DNA of 64,000 nt, from assembly GCF_035621135.1 (NCBI RefSeq), contig NZ_CP141728.1, positions 1,736,001 to 1,800,000 of the forward strand, given 5' to 3'. The position numbers and the translations under genes were made by a program. The notes under the pieces were generated by a model that saw nothing but the letters and a program-made list of their open reading frames with translations, ran no database searches and was not told the DNA's origin. Each line of letters begins with the position of its first letter. Within the stretch, counting starts at the first letter, position 1. This document shows, in pieces, positions 1-7,852 of the stretch. Origin of the DNA: Sinanaerobacter sp. ZZT-01 (GTDB taxonomy: Bacteria > Bacillota > Clostridia > Peptostreptococcales > Anaerovoracaceae).

Positions 1-1
1 A

Positions 2-466
2 TTGGTAGCGGTTATCATAATGGGTGATGTAGGAGCAGTGAAAGCGGCTATGGATGCGTCTTCGGCAGCGGCTAATCGCGTAGGAGAAATCGTATCCGTG
101 CATGTAATACCAAGGCCAAGTGAAGGTGTTATGAATATGATTGAAACACAAAAGCCGTTGGAATACAGAGAAAAAGAGACCGTAGAAAAGAATGTTTCTT
201 CAGAGACAGAGAAACCTTTGCTTGAGGAAAAAGTCTGCTTAGAAGACTCAGAGATTGAACTGAAAAAGAAAGCTGTGTCAGATCAAGTAGAGTCTGTAGT
301 GAAGACAGCAGAGGAGTTGGAATTATCCCAGAAATCAGTTGAGGAACTAAGGCATCTTGCACGAACATTAGAAATAACAAATATGACAAAAAATAAAATA
401 AAATTTGCTAAAAAAGATGAACTAATTAAAGCAATCAGCGAATTTAAGGAAAGGAGAGAGGACTGA
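2..466 (+). CDS. BMC-domain shell protein with C-terminal tail (EutK-like), 5' truncated
   Basis: The gene enters from the left edge, so only its 3' part is seen. The first ~45 residues are the end of a BMC shell domain: [25 protein letters not shown] followed by [10 protein letters not shown], the same ending as the two EutM copies downstream. A charged linker of about 55 residues follows, then a ~38-residue helical tail ([13 protein letters not shown]...KKDELIKAI) resembling Rho N-terminal/SAP nucleic-acid-binding modules. E. coli EutK has the same plan, a BMC domain plus a helix-turn-helix tail. It overlaps eutE by one base, so it is co-translated with the microcompartment cargo. Shell role is confident; the function of the tail is inference. 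Confidence 0.85.
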   Translation: MVAVIIMGDVGAVKAAMDASSAAANRVGEIVSVHVIPRPSEGVMNMIETQKPLEYREKETVEKNVSSETEKPLLEEKVCLEDSEIELKKKAVSDQVESVVKTAEELELSQKSVEELRHLARTLEITNMTKNKIKFAKKDELIKAISEFKERRED

Positions 467-1938
467 TGCTACTTTATGATAAAGATTTGCTGTCTGTGCA
501 GGAAGTCAGAGAATTAGTAGAGCGTGCGAAAGCGGCACAGCTTGAGTTAGCACAAAAAAAGCAAGAAGATGTTGACCTCATTGTAAAATCAATTGCAGAA
601 GCAGGGATTCGTAATGCGAAAAGGCTGGCACAGCTCGCTCATGATGAGACAGGATTTGGAGTTGTTGCAGATAAAGAAATAAAAAATATATTTGGAAGTA
701 AAGGCGTTTATGATCGGATTAAGACAATGAAGACGATCGGCGTACTGAAAGAGGATAAGGAGGCAGGAACGTATGCTCTAGCTGTACCAATGGGGGTTAT
801 TGCTGGGTTGGTTCCTTCAACAAATCCAACTTCTACCGTGTTTTATAAAGCGGAAATTGCAATCAAAGCAGGAAATGCAATTGTATTTTCACCTCACCCG
901 AACGCTTTAAACTGTATTTTAGAAACAGTTAAAGTGATTCGTCAGGCGATTACGGAAGTAGGAGGTAACAGTGATCTTGTCGGCTGTGTTTCTTTACCGA
1001 CTGTTCAAGCGACAGATGTGCTTATGAGCCATCCGGATACTTCATTGATTCTTGCGACTGGAGGGTCTGCAATGGTACGTGCGGCCTATTCCTCTGGAAC
1101 GCCGGCAATTGGGGTTGGTCCAGGTAATGGTCCGGCATATATTGAACGTACAGCAAACCTTCAAAAGGCTGTTCAATGCATCTTCGATTCAAAGACCTTT
1201 GATAACGGAACCATCTGTGCTACCGAACAGTCCGTTATCTGTGATCTGGATCAAAAAGAGGCAGTGCAGGCAGAAATGAAACGTCAGGGGGCTTATTTCT
1301 TAAATCAAGAAGAAAAAGAGAAATTAGGAAACTTTATTCTTCGATCAAACGGAACCATGAATCCGATGATTGTTGGAAGAAGTGCGCAAAATATTGCCGA
1401 ACTGGCAGGGCTTTCACTTCCGGAGGGCACACGTATCATTGTTGCAGAGGAAGACGGAGTCGGAAGAGGGCATCCTTATTCCAATGAAAAACTAACTCCG
1501 ATTCTAGCTTTTTACGCAGAGAAGGATTATAAGGCAGTTTGTGATCGATGCTGCGAAATTTTATATTATGAAGGTGCAGGACACTCATTTATCATTCACT
1601 CAGAAAATCAGGAAATTATAGATTATTTCGCAAAACGTGTACCAGTGTCAAGATTTATCGTGAACAGCCCGGGTGCAATGGGAGGAATCGGTGCATCGAC
1701 TGGCTTAATGCCAGCCTTAACCTTAGGATGCGGAGCCGTTGGAGGAAGTGCGACGAGTGAAAATGTAGGGCCGGAGCAATTGTATAATTTAAGATATGTT
1801 GCTTATGGAAAAAAGAGTATGGAGACCATACGAAAAGAAGCGGCTCAGGCAAGTAATCGTTTGGGCTGTGGAAACTTGAAAGAAGATCAGGTGAACGAAA
1901 TTGTTCGAGAAATTATTCGTCAATTGGAAGCTGTTTAG
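466..1938 (+). CDS. eutE: CoA-acylating acetaldehyde dehydrogenase EutE
   Basis: Oxidises acetaldehyde from ethanolamine cleavage to acetyl-CoA with NAD+ and CoA inside the microcompartment lumen. The 490-residue length and the fold motifs fit EutE/PduP; the nucleophile is Cys251 in FDNGTICATEQ, preceded by GGSAMVRAAYSSGTPAIGVGPGN. The protein starts directly with the catalytic domain, but its last ~18 residues (EDQVNEIVREIIRQLEAV) form an amphipathic helix of the kind that targets cargo to shells. Start ATG overlaps the upstream stop (TGATG). Lies between shell genes, as in other Firmicutes eut operons. Confidence 0.95.
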   Translation: MLLYDKDLLSVQEVRELVERAKAAQLELAQKKQEDVDLIVKSIAEAGIRNAKRLAQLAHDETGFGVVADKEIKNIFGSKGVYDRIKTMKTIGVLKEDKEAGTYALAVPMGVIAGLVPSTNPTSTVFYKAEIAIKAGNAIVFSPHPNALNCILETVKVIRQAITEVGGNSDLVGCVSLPTVQATDVLMSHPDTSLILATGGSAMVRAAYSSGTPAIGVGPGNGPAYIERTANLQKAVQCIFDSKTFDNGTICATEQSVICDLDQKEAVQAEMKRQGAYFLNQEEKEKLGNFILRSNGTMNPMIVGRSAQNIAELAGLSLPEGTRIIVAEEDGVGRGHPYSNEKLTPILAFYAEKDYKAVCDRCCEILYYEGAGHSFIIHSENQEIIDYFAKRVPVSRFIVNSPGAMGGIGASTGLMPALTLGCGAVGGSATSENVGPEQLYNLRYVAYGKKSMETIRKEAAQASNRLGCGNLKEDQVNEIVREIIRQLEAV

Positions 1939-1963
1939 GCAGCAAAGATAAGGAGGAGACGAT

Positions 1964-2245
1964 ATGGCTACAATGCAAGCGTTAGGTATGATAGAAACAA
2001 AAGGATTGGTTGGTTCCATTGAGGCAGCAGATGCAATGGTAAAAGCTGCAAATGTTACCTTAATCGGAAAAGAACATGTAGGAGGCGGCCTTGTTACCGT
2101 TATGGTAAGAGGCGATGTAGGTGCGGTAAAAGCTGCAACAGATGCTGGAGCAGCAGCTGCGGAAAGAGTGGGAGAATTAATTTCTGTACACGTTATTCCA
2201 AGACCGCATGAAGAAGTAGAAATGATACTTCCGGTATTAAAGTAA
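1964..2245 (+). CDS. eutM: BMC hexameric shell protein EutM (copy 1)
   Basis: A single BMC domain of 93 residues ([31 protein letters not shown] ... [12 protein letters not shown]), the classical EutM/PduA/CsoS1 hexamer that tiles the facets of the compartment and lets small metabolites through its central pore. The ribosome binding site AGGAGG sits just upstream. It is followed 12 bases later by an almost identical gene, differing in protein only at residue 3 and at the C-terminal end. Confidence 0.95.
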   Translation: MATMQALGMIETKGLVGSIEAADAMVKAANVTLIGKEHVGGGLVTVMVRGDVGAVKAATDAGAAAAERVGELISVHVIPRPHEEVEMILPVLK

Positions 2246-2257
2246 GGAGGAAAGAAG

Positions 2258-2542
2258 ATGGCAGCAATGCAAGCGTTAGGTATGATAGAAACAAAAGGAT
2301 TGGTTGGTTCCATTGAGGCAGCAGATGCAATGGTAAAAGCTGCAAATGTTACCTTAATTGGAAAAGAACACGTAGGAGGCGGCCTTGTTACCGTTATGGT
2401 AAGAGGCGATGTAGGTGCGGTAAAAGCTGCAACAGATGCTGGAGCAGCAGCTGCGGAAAGAGTGGGAGAATTGATTTCTGTGCACGTTATTCCAAGACCG
2501 CATGAAGAAGTAGAGATGATACTTCCTGTTTTGCAAAAATAA
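2258..2542 (+). CDS. eutM: BMC hexameric shell protein EutM (copy 2)
   Basis: 94-residue single-BMC-domain protein. Compared with the preceding copy it has Ala instead of Thr at position 3 and ends VLQK instead of VLK; most of the DNA is identical, with a handful of mainly third-position changes. This indicates a recent tandem duplication or ongoing gene conversion. The role should be the same facet-forming hexamer, perhaps raising dosage or allowing mixed hexamers. Confidence 0.95.
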   Translation: MAAMQALGMIETKGLVGSIEAADAMVKAANVTLIGKEHVGGGLVTVMVRGDVGAVKAATDAGAAAAERVGELISVHVIPRPHEEVEMILPVLQK

Positions 2543-2575
2543 AGGGCGATTGAAAGAGGCAGGAGGTGAGAAAAT

Positions 2576-3340
2576 TTGAAGGTAATAACGGAAGCGATTT
2601 TACGGACGGAATTGCGTAACGAGCAACCGGATGTTTATTATATCCCGGAAGGGAAGCTGTTATCACCGGCCGGCCGTGAATATCTGCAGCAACGTAAGAT
2701 TAAGATTGCGCCCAAGGGTGCCGAGCCGAAAAAAGAAGAAAAGAGTGTTTCGGAGTCTGTTACACAGGCTCCGGAGCCTCCAAAGGCTAAGTATATAGAT
2801 TTTGAAAGCGGAGCCTATTATACGGAAAAACCAGAATATATGTGTCAGCTTTACGATAACGTTCTTGTGACGAAAAGTCATGCGAGAATTTATTTTCGAG
2901 GAAAGCTGGACTCTATACAGTCGCAGATTGTATTGGATCAAGCAAATCTGGCGGAAAAGGGTGTGAACCAAAATCTGTTGAAAGATTTGGATGGAATCCT
3001 AGCCATATTGCGTGAAATTATGCGCTGTGACGTATTGAACGAAGGATTTTTTAATGACTCCATCATTGGCCTAAGTTACAAAGAGCTGAGAGAACAATCT
3101 CACGATCCGATGAAGTATTTTAAAATTAAACAGATGGAACTTCCTTCCTATAAAATGGGAAGCAGCTATGCACTGTTGAATCAGCTAAGATCTTCTGTTC
3201 GAGAGGTAGAGGTCGCAGCGGCTGTGGCATTTATTGAAAAGAAAAGGTGCAGCCGGCCAGATATCTTAGAAGCATTGAATCGCTTATCCAGTGCGCTGCA
3301 CATTATGATGTGCCGATATTTAGCAGGAATGTATCAATAG
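2576..3340 (+). CDS. eutT: Ethanolamine-utilisation cobalamin adenosyltransferase EutT
   Basis: Makes adenosylcobalamin, the cofactor of ethanolamine ammonia-lyase, from ATP and cob(I)alamin. The 254-residue protein has the EutT plan: an N-terminal segment with YYIPEGKLLSPAGREYL, a short charged linker, then the helical adenosyltransferase domain (HARIYFRGKLDSIQSQIVL ... LREIMRCDVL ... LNQLRSSVREVEV). The start chosen is TTG at 2576 behind AGGAGGTGAG. I do not see the Cys-Cys-rich metal motif described for Salmonella EutT, so metal use may differ. Its place in a eut operon supports the call. Confidence 0.88.
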   Translation: MKVITEAILRTELRNEQPDVYYIPEGKLLSPAGREYLQQRKIKIAPKGAEPKKEEKSVSESVTQAPEPPKAKYIDFESGAYYTEKPEYMCQLYDNVLVTKSHARIYFRGKLDSIQSQIVLDQANLAEKGVNQNLLKDLDGILAILREIMRCDVLNEGFFNDSIIGLSYKELREQSHDPMKYFKIKQMELPSYKMGSSYALLNQLRSSVREVEVAAAVAFIEKKRCSRPDILEALNRLSSALHIMMCRYLAGMYQ

Positions 3341-3352
3341 GGAGAAGACAAG

Positions 3353-3961
3353 ATGGATCATAATTTAGTGGAAATGGTAGCTACAGCGATGCAGCAGAAC
3401 GGGCTGATACAGGTAGAGGTTTCTGCAAGGCATGTACACTTATGTCAAGCAGATTTAGAAACACTATTTGGAAAGGGAGTTCAATTAACAAAAAAAAGGG
3501 ATTTATCGCAGCCCGGACAATATTTGGCAGAAGAGAAAGTAACACTCGTTGGATCAAAAGGAGAAAAAAAGGTATCGGTTCTTGGGCCAGTTCGAAAAGA
3601 AACACAAGTAGAACTTTCAATGAGCGACTGCATGACAATGGGAATCAAAGCTCCCGTTCGTTTGTCGGGAGATTTAAAAGATTCAGGGAGTGCAGTATTA
3701 AAAGGACCTTGTGGAGAAGTTTCATTACAAGAGGGAGTAATTGTTGCACAGGCACATGTGCATATGACACCGGAAGCCGGTGAAGCTTTAGGCCTGTGTG
3801 ACCATCAGAAAGTGAAACTGGAATTGATGACTTCTCGTCCGACTGTATTGGATGCAGCGGTCAGAATCAGTGCAGAATCCAGATGTAGAGTGCACATTGA
3901 TACGGACGAGGCGAATGCGTCAGGATGCAGCGGTTTTGTTGTAGCGAAGATCCGAAAATAA
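3353..3961 (+). CDS. pduL: Phosphate acyltransferase PduL (EutD-type role)
   Basis: Converts acetyl-CoA and phosphate to acetyl phosphate and free CoA, recycling CoA for EutE within the compartment. Family hallmarks are visible: VEVSARHVHL near the N-terminus, KKRDLSQPGQYLAEEKV, LGPVRKETQVELS, and AQAHVHMTPEAGEALGL; the His-x-His pairs are the zinc-binding positions of this family. 202 residues is normal. The N-terminal stretch NLVEMVATAMQQNG is a short amphipathic helix consistent with a shell-targeting peptide. It sits 12 bases after eutT. Confidence 0.94.
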   Translation: MDHNLVEMVATAMQQNGLIQVEVSARHVHLCQADLETLFGKGVQLTKKRDLSQPGQYLAEEKVTLVGSKGEKKVSVLGPVRKETQVELSMSDCMTMGIKAPVRLSGDLKDSGSAVLKGPCGEVSLQEGVIVAQAHVHMTPEAGEALGLCDHQKVKLELMTSRPTVLDAAVRISAESRCRVHIDTDEANASGCSGFVVAKIRK

Positions 3962-3978
3962 AAAAGGCGGAATGTAGG

Positions 3979-4800
3979 ATGAATTTGCAAAGAGTAAATA
4001 AATATATGGAGCGAATCGCCCAGTCAGAAACGACAACCTTTGAACCAACAGGAGAAAAATTAAAAGTTGGAGTGGACCTGGGAACTGCTTACATTGTCAT
4101 GGTTGTGCTTGATGAACAGGATAATCCAATTGCATGCGAAAAACAAGCGGCCAATGTGCTGAAAGACGGGGTTGTCGTAGACTACTTAGGTGCTTTGCAG
4201 ATTGTAAAGGACTTAAAGGGAAAGCTGGAGAAGCGTTTAGGCGGAAGAGAGCTTTTAAATTGTGCGATTGCAATGCCCGCAGGAACAGAAAGCAGCGTAA
4301 ATACGCACACGTATGTGGCGGAGGGAGCAGGCTTTGAGGTTACAAATGTTTTGGATGAACCTTCTGCAGCAAATGCTGTTTACCAAATTGAAAACGGGGC
4401 TGTGGTAGACATCGGCGGGGGAACAACAGGGATCGCAATTCTGCACAATGGTAAGGTGATTCGCATGGAAGATGAAGCAACTGGAGGAACACATATCTCT
4501 TTGGTTCTAGCAGGGAATTTTCATATTGATCTTGCGCAGGCTGAGGAGATAAAACAAGATTACAGTAAGCATAAAGAAATTTTACCCGTAGTAAAAGCTG
4601 TGGTAGAAAAAATGGCTGCAATTGTAAAACGGTATGTTCACCCAGAAGAGATTGATACCATTTATCTTTGTGGAGGGACCTGCTGTCTTACAGGAATTGA
4701 AAAAATCTTCGAAAAAGAGACAGGGATTATAACTATAAAACCGGATAATCCGTTCTTGGTAACTCCTGCGGGGATTGCAATGAACTGTATTGCCGGTTAG
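3979..4800 (+). CDS. eutJ: EutJ, Hsp70/actin-like ATPase of the eut operon
   Basis: 273-residue protein of the actin/Hsp70 ATPase superfamily: phosphate-binding loop 1 VGVDLGTAYIVMVV, the second phosphate motif VVDIGGGTTGIAIL and the adenosine motif LCGGTCCLTGIE are all visible. EutJ is proposed to act as a chaperone for compartment proteins; the exact function is not settled. I chose the ATG at 3979 (MNLQRVNKYMERI) because upstream codons overlap pduL; AAGGCGG lies about 10 bases upstream. Its position between pduL and eutN is typical of Firmicutes. Confidence 0.92.
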   Translation: MNLQRVNKYMERIAQSETTTFEPTGEKLKVGVDLGTAYIVMVVLDEQDNPIACEKQAANVLKDGVVVDYLGALQIVKDLKGKLEKRLGGRELLNCAIAMPAGTESSVNTHTYVAEGAGFEVTNVLDEPSAANAVYQIENGAVVDIGGGTTGIAILHNGKVIRMEDEATGGTHISLVLAGNFHIDLAQAEEIKQDYSKHKEILPVVKAVVEKMAAIVKRYVHPEEIDTIYLCGGTCCLTGIEKIFEKETGIITIKPDNPFLVTPAGIAMNCIAG

Positions 4801-4814
4801 GAAGGAGGGGGCAA

Positions 4815-5546
4815 ATGGAATGGAATGAACTGGTTGAAGAAATTACAGCCAGAGTAAAAAAAATATTGCAGGAACAAGAATCATTGAATTGTGAAGCACC
4901 TGTTACGGAGTGTGGAACAAAAAAGAAACTCCTTATTTTGTCGCCACAAGGCAGTGAGCAATGCCATGAAGTATGGGATTCAATAAAAAACCAGAAGGAA
5001 TGGAACATTACGTATGCTGCAGAAGAGAACTATGATTGCGATATCGCTGCAGTGGATACAGTCGTACTTTGTAACGTAAGCAATGAACGACTCGTAAAGA
5101 TTGCAAACGGCATCGGAGATACCCCTTTGACAGCATTAGCAACTCGAGCCATATTAATGGGCAAAAAGGTGATTATTCCAACAGAGGAATTAGAACTTCT
5201 TTGCTATAGCAAGAGTGCACCTGCGGCCTATTATGACCACATGCTGCAGTATGTAGCTCTTTTAAAACGGTCGGATGTAGTATTGTGTGATTTAAAGCAA
5301 CTCTATTCGGTAATCTGTGAAAAGGAAACGTGCGAAGAAGAATCCGGTATAAAGAGTCAGCAGCCTTACGTTCAGGAGAAGAAAGAAATCCTGCATTTAG
5401 GAAAAAAAGTGGTGACAGAGCGTGACATTCATGAAGCTTGTACGAATCAGATAACTGAGATTCGAATAGGTAAAAAAACGATTGTAACCGATCTTGCAAA
5501 AGATTATGCGAGAGAAAGAGGCATCAAAGTGATTGCGGAGATGTAA
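4815..5546 (+). CDS. Ethanolamine-utilisation-associated protein (TIGR02536-like)
   Basis: 243 residues with an N-terminal amphipathic helix (WNELVEEITARVKKIL), then a Rossmann-like region (KKLLILSPQG ... TVVLCNVSNERLVKIANGIGDTPLTALATRAILMGKKVIIP) resembling flavoprotein-type folds. A C-terminal part follows (KKVVTERDIHEA ... IRIGKKTIVTDLAKDYARERGIKV), of a kind repeated at the end of several eut/pdu accessory proteins. Proteins of this type occur in eut and pdu loci but their activity is unknown. The N-terminal helix suggests it is packaged in the compartment. Confidence 0.75.
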   Translation: MEWNELVEEITARVKKILQEQESLNCEAPVTECGTKKKLLILSPQGSEQCHEVWDSIKNQKEWNITYAAEENYDCDIAAVDTVVLCNVSNERLVKIANGIGDTPLTALATRAILMGKKVIIPTEELELLCYSKSAPAAYYDHMLQYVALLKRSDVVLCDLKQLYSVICEKETCEEESGIKSQQPYVQEKKEILHLGKKVVTERDIHEACTNQITEIRIGKKTIVTDLAKDYARERGIKVIAEM

Positions 5547-5599
5547 GATTATTGCGGAAAGCAGAGCACTCGAAGCATTAATAGAGAGGATGGAAACAT

Positions 5600-5881
5600 A
5601 TGCAGGTAGGAAAAGTTATTGGGACGATTTGGGCAACTAGAAAAGAAGAACGTTTGGCAGGATTAAAGCTTTTAATCGTGATACCGATAGATCTGCTTGA
5701 AAAGAACAGTAAAATGAGTCCGATTGTTGCCGCAGATATTATTGGAGCAGGAGTGGGCGAGACGGTTCTGATTGTTTCCGGAAGTTCTGCTCGCAGTGCG
5801 GTTGGAGATTCAAAAACTCCTGTAGACGCTACGGTTGTAGGGATTGTAGATGACCAGGAAATTGATGAAAATGTACTATAA
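5600..5881 (+). CDS. eutN: BMC vertex shell protein EutN
   Basis: 93-residue EutN/CcmL-type pentamer that caps the vertices of the polyhedral shell. Seen directly: MQVGKVIGTIWATRKEERLAGLKLLIV ... VAADIIGAGVGETVLIVSGSSAR ... VDATVVGIVD, the standard motif order of the family. A GAGAGGATGG ribosome binding site lies upstream. One EutN together with the two EutM, the EutK-like and the PduT-like proteins supplies most of a closed shell; an EutL would be expected upstream. Confidence 0.95.
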   Translation: MQVGKVIGTIWATRKEERLAGLKLLIVIPIDLLEKNSKMSPIVAADIIGAGVGETVLIVSGSSARSAVGDSKTPVDATVVGIVDDQEIDENVL

Positions 5882-5908
5882 ATCGACTCGGAATAGTGAG
5901 GTGATTCT

Positions 5909-7261
5909 ATGAAACTGATCGATGCGGTAAAGTCTGCAGGAGTTGTTGGGGCCGGAGGAGCCGGATTTCCCACTCATGTTAAGCTGGCGGCACAGGCAGA
6001 TACTTTTATTATAAATGCCGCAGAATGTGAGCCTTTAATTGAGACGGATAAATATTTAATGCGGACTTTTCCGGAAGAGCTGATTATATCAGCTGAATTA
6101 ATTGCGACTCATTTAAAAGCAAAGCGAAAGGTAATCGCTTTAAAAAGTAAATACAAAGAAGAGATTAAAGCCTTGTCTGCGGCAATAGATAAACACAACT
6201 CTTCCTTTGAATTGGTGCAAATGCCTTCTTTTTACCCTGCAGGTGATGAGCAGATTTTAGTTCAATTTGTTACCGGAAAAAGTGTGCCGGAACGAGGGTT
6301 ACCACTACATGTCGGAGCAGTTGTCGATAATGTTGGAACTGTTTTAAATGTGGGAGAAGCTGTTGCCGAAAAACCGGTTACAGACAAATATCTTTCAATT
6401 GTAGGTGAGGTAGAAAAGCCATTAATGTTAAAGGTTCCAATTGGAACATCCATAAAGGAGTGCATTGAAATGGCAAAACCCCTTATTTCTAAGTATGACT
6501 TTATACTCGGCGGCCCGATGATGGGAAGAGTCTGCAAAGGGGAAGAGGCGCAGACGGAATTTGTTACAAAGACAACTGGAAATGTGATTTTGCTGCCAAA
6601 AGGACACTATTTGGTTGAACGCTCAGAGCTCTCCATTTCTGCCATTGCGGCACAGACCAGAAGCGCCTGTATCCAGTGTAAAATGTGTACCGATATGTGC
6701 CCTCGTTATTTAATTGGGCATGATATAAGACCAAGTCAAGTGATGAGAAATCTTTACAGAGAAAAAACAATTAAAGATAATGTAGAATATGAACATGCAT
6801 TTGGGAGTGCGATAAACTGTTGTGACTGTGGAATTTGTGAAATGTTTGCCTGTCCAATGGGATTGTCTCCTCGAAAAGTAAATGGATATATTAAAGGCAA
6901 GTTGGCGGAAAGGAAAATTAACCCGGAAAAGAACCAATCACCCCAGGTGCGTGAAGGGCTTGACTGGAGAAGAATTCCTACCGACAGGTTGATTGCAAGG
7001 CTGGGGTTAAGCAAATACGCATCCCTTCATGTAAAAGAGCCTTGTAGGGAATACAGACCAAAAACAGTGACACTTTATTTAAAGCAGCATATTGGTGCGG
7101 GTGCACAACCTTGCAGAGAAACCGGCGAATTTGTTCAAAAAGGTGAATTAATCGGTAGTATCGGAGAAAATGCTCTTTGTGCAAATCTGCATGCCAGCAT
7201 TACTGGAAAAATTACATTTATAAATAATGAGAAGGTTGTAATTACAGAGAGTGAGGAGTGA
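5909..7261 (+). CDS. PduS-like cobalamin reductase / RnfC-type Fe-S flavoprotein
   Basis: 450 residues with the RnfC/NuoF-like plan: N-terminal VGAGGAGFPTHVKLA, an SLBB-type middle region, two [4Fe-4S] motifs (CIQCKMCTDMCP from Cys254, and CCDCGICEMFACP from about Cys304), and a C-terminal barrel-sandwich domain (VQKGELIGSI ... LHASITGKI). PduS reduces cob(III)alamin for re-adenosylation and is thought to pass electrons across the shell through PduT, encoded directly downstream. In a eut operon the natural partner is EutT. An alternative is NADH recycling. Stop overlaps the ribosome binding site of the next gene. Confidence 0.85.
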   Translation: MKLIDAVKSAGVVGAGGAGFPTHVKLAAQADTFIINAAECEPLIETDKYLMRTFPEELIISAELIATHLKAKRKVIALKSKYKEEIKALSAAIDKHNSSFELVQMPSFYPAGDEQILVQFVTGKSVPERGLPLHVGAVVDNVGTVLNVGEAVAEKPVTDKYLSIVGEVEKPLMLKVPIGTSIKECIEMAKPLISKYDFILGGPMMGRVCKGEEAQTEFVTKTTGNVILLPKGHYLVERSELSISAIAAQTRSACIQCKMCTDMCPRYLIGHDIRPSQVMRNLYREKTIKDNVEYEHAFGSAINCCDCGICEMFACPMGLSPRKVNGYIKGKLAERKINPEKNQSPQVREGLDWRRIPTDRLIARLGLSKYASLHVKEPCREYRPKTVTLYLKQHIGAGAQPCRETGEFVQKGELIGSIGENALCANLHASITGKITFINNEKVVITESEE

Positions 7262-7266
7262 GATCA

Positions 7267-7806
7267 ATGGCAAATGCAATCGGCATGATAGAATTGAATA
7301 GCATTGCAAGGGGAATTGAGGTATGCGATTACATGGTAAAGGCAGCACAAGTGGAGCTGCTGAGAGCCTCTACAGTTTGTCCGGGAAAATATATTGTGGT
7401 AGTCGGTGGTGATACCGGTGCAGTCGAGTCATCCATGAAAGAAGGCATACAAAAAAGCGGGGAATGTGCAGTCGATACTCTTTTTATCCCAAATATTGAT
7501 TCACAAGTAACGTTAGCAATCAATATGACCAATCCAATTGAACGATTTGGAGCAGTCGGGGTTCTTGAGTTTTATTCCATTGCTTCGGCAATTACGGCTG
7601 CAGATACTGCAGCAAAAGCCGCAAATATTACTTTGGTTGAAGTGCGCATGGGCTGTGCAATTGGCGGAAAAGGAATTGTAACGCTGACTGGAGATGTAGG
7701 AGCCGTGAAGGCTGCCGTAGAAGCAGCACAGCAGGGAAGCGAGCTTATGGTGGGTAGTACGGTCATTCCAAGACCATCCCCTAAGTTAATTGAAAACTTG
7801 TTATAG
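7267..7806 (+). CDS. PduT-like tandem-BMC shell protein with Fe-S cysteine
   Basis: 179 residues made of two BMC domains (MANAIGMIELNSIARGIEVCD ... and FGAVGVLEFYSIASAITAADTAAKAANI ... VIPRPSPKLI). Cys38 lies in TVCPGK, the place where PduT holds a [4Fe-4S] cluster at the pseudo-trimer pore. Start taken at ATG 7267 because GTGAGGAG lies 8 bases upstream and numbering then matches PduT; a GTG at 7258 is possible. It follows the PduS-like reductase by 5 bases, suggesting an electron conduit through the shell. Confidence 0.9.
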   Translation: MANAIGMIELNSIARGIEVCDYMVKAAQVELLRASTVCPGKYIVVVGGDTGAVESSMKEGIQKSGECAVDTLFIPNIDSQVTLAINMTNPIERFGAVGVLEFYSIASAITAADTAAKAANITLVEVRMGCAIGGKGIVTLTGDVGAVKAAVEAAQQGSELMVGSTVIPRPSPKLIENLL

Positions 7807-7852
7807 TTTATATTGGAGGAATTCCACAGAATAATGAAATAGGAGGTAGTCT

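Noticed and set aside
1789-2313. Long minus-strand frame opposite the eutM genes
   Set aside because: It is the antisense shadow of strongly coding BMC genes, with no ribosome binding site and low-complexity composition.
5547-5599. Possible EutV (ANTAR) antiterminator element because of an AGAGCA run
   Set aside because: No paired hairpins with the required hexaloops and no overlapping terminator are visible.
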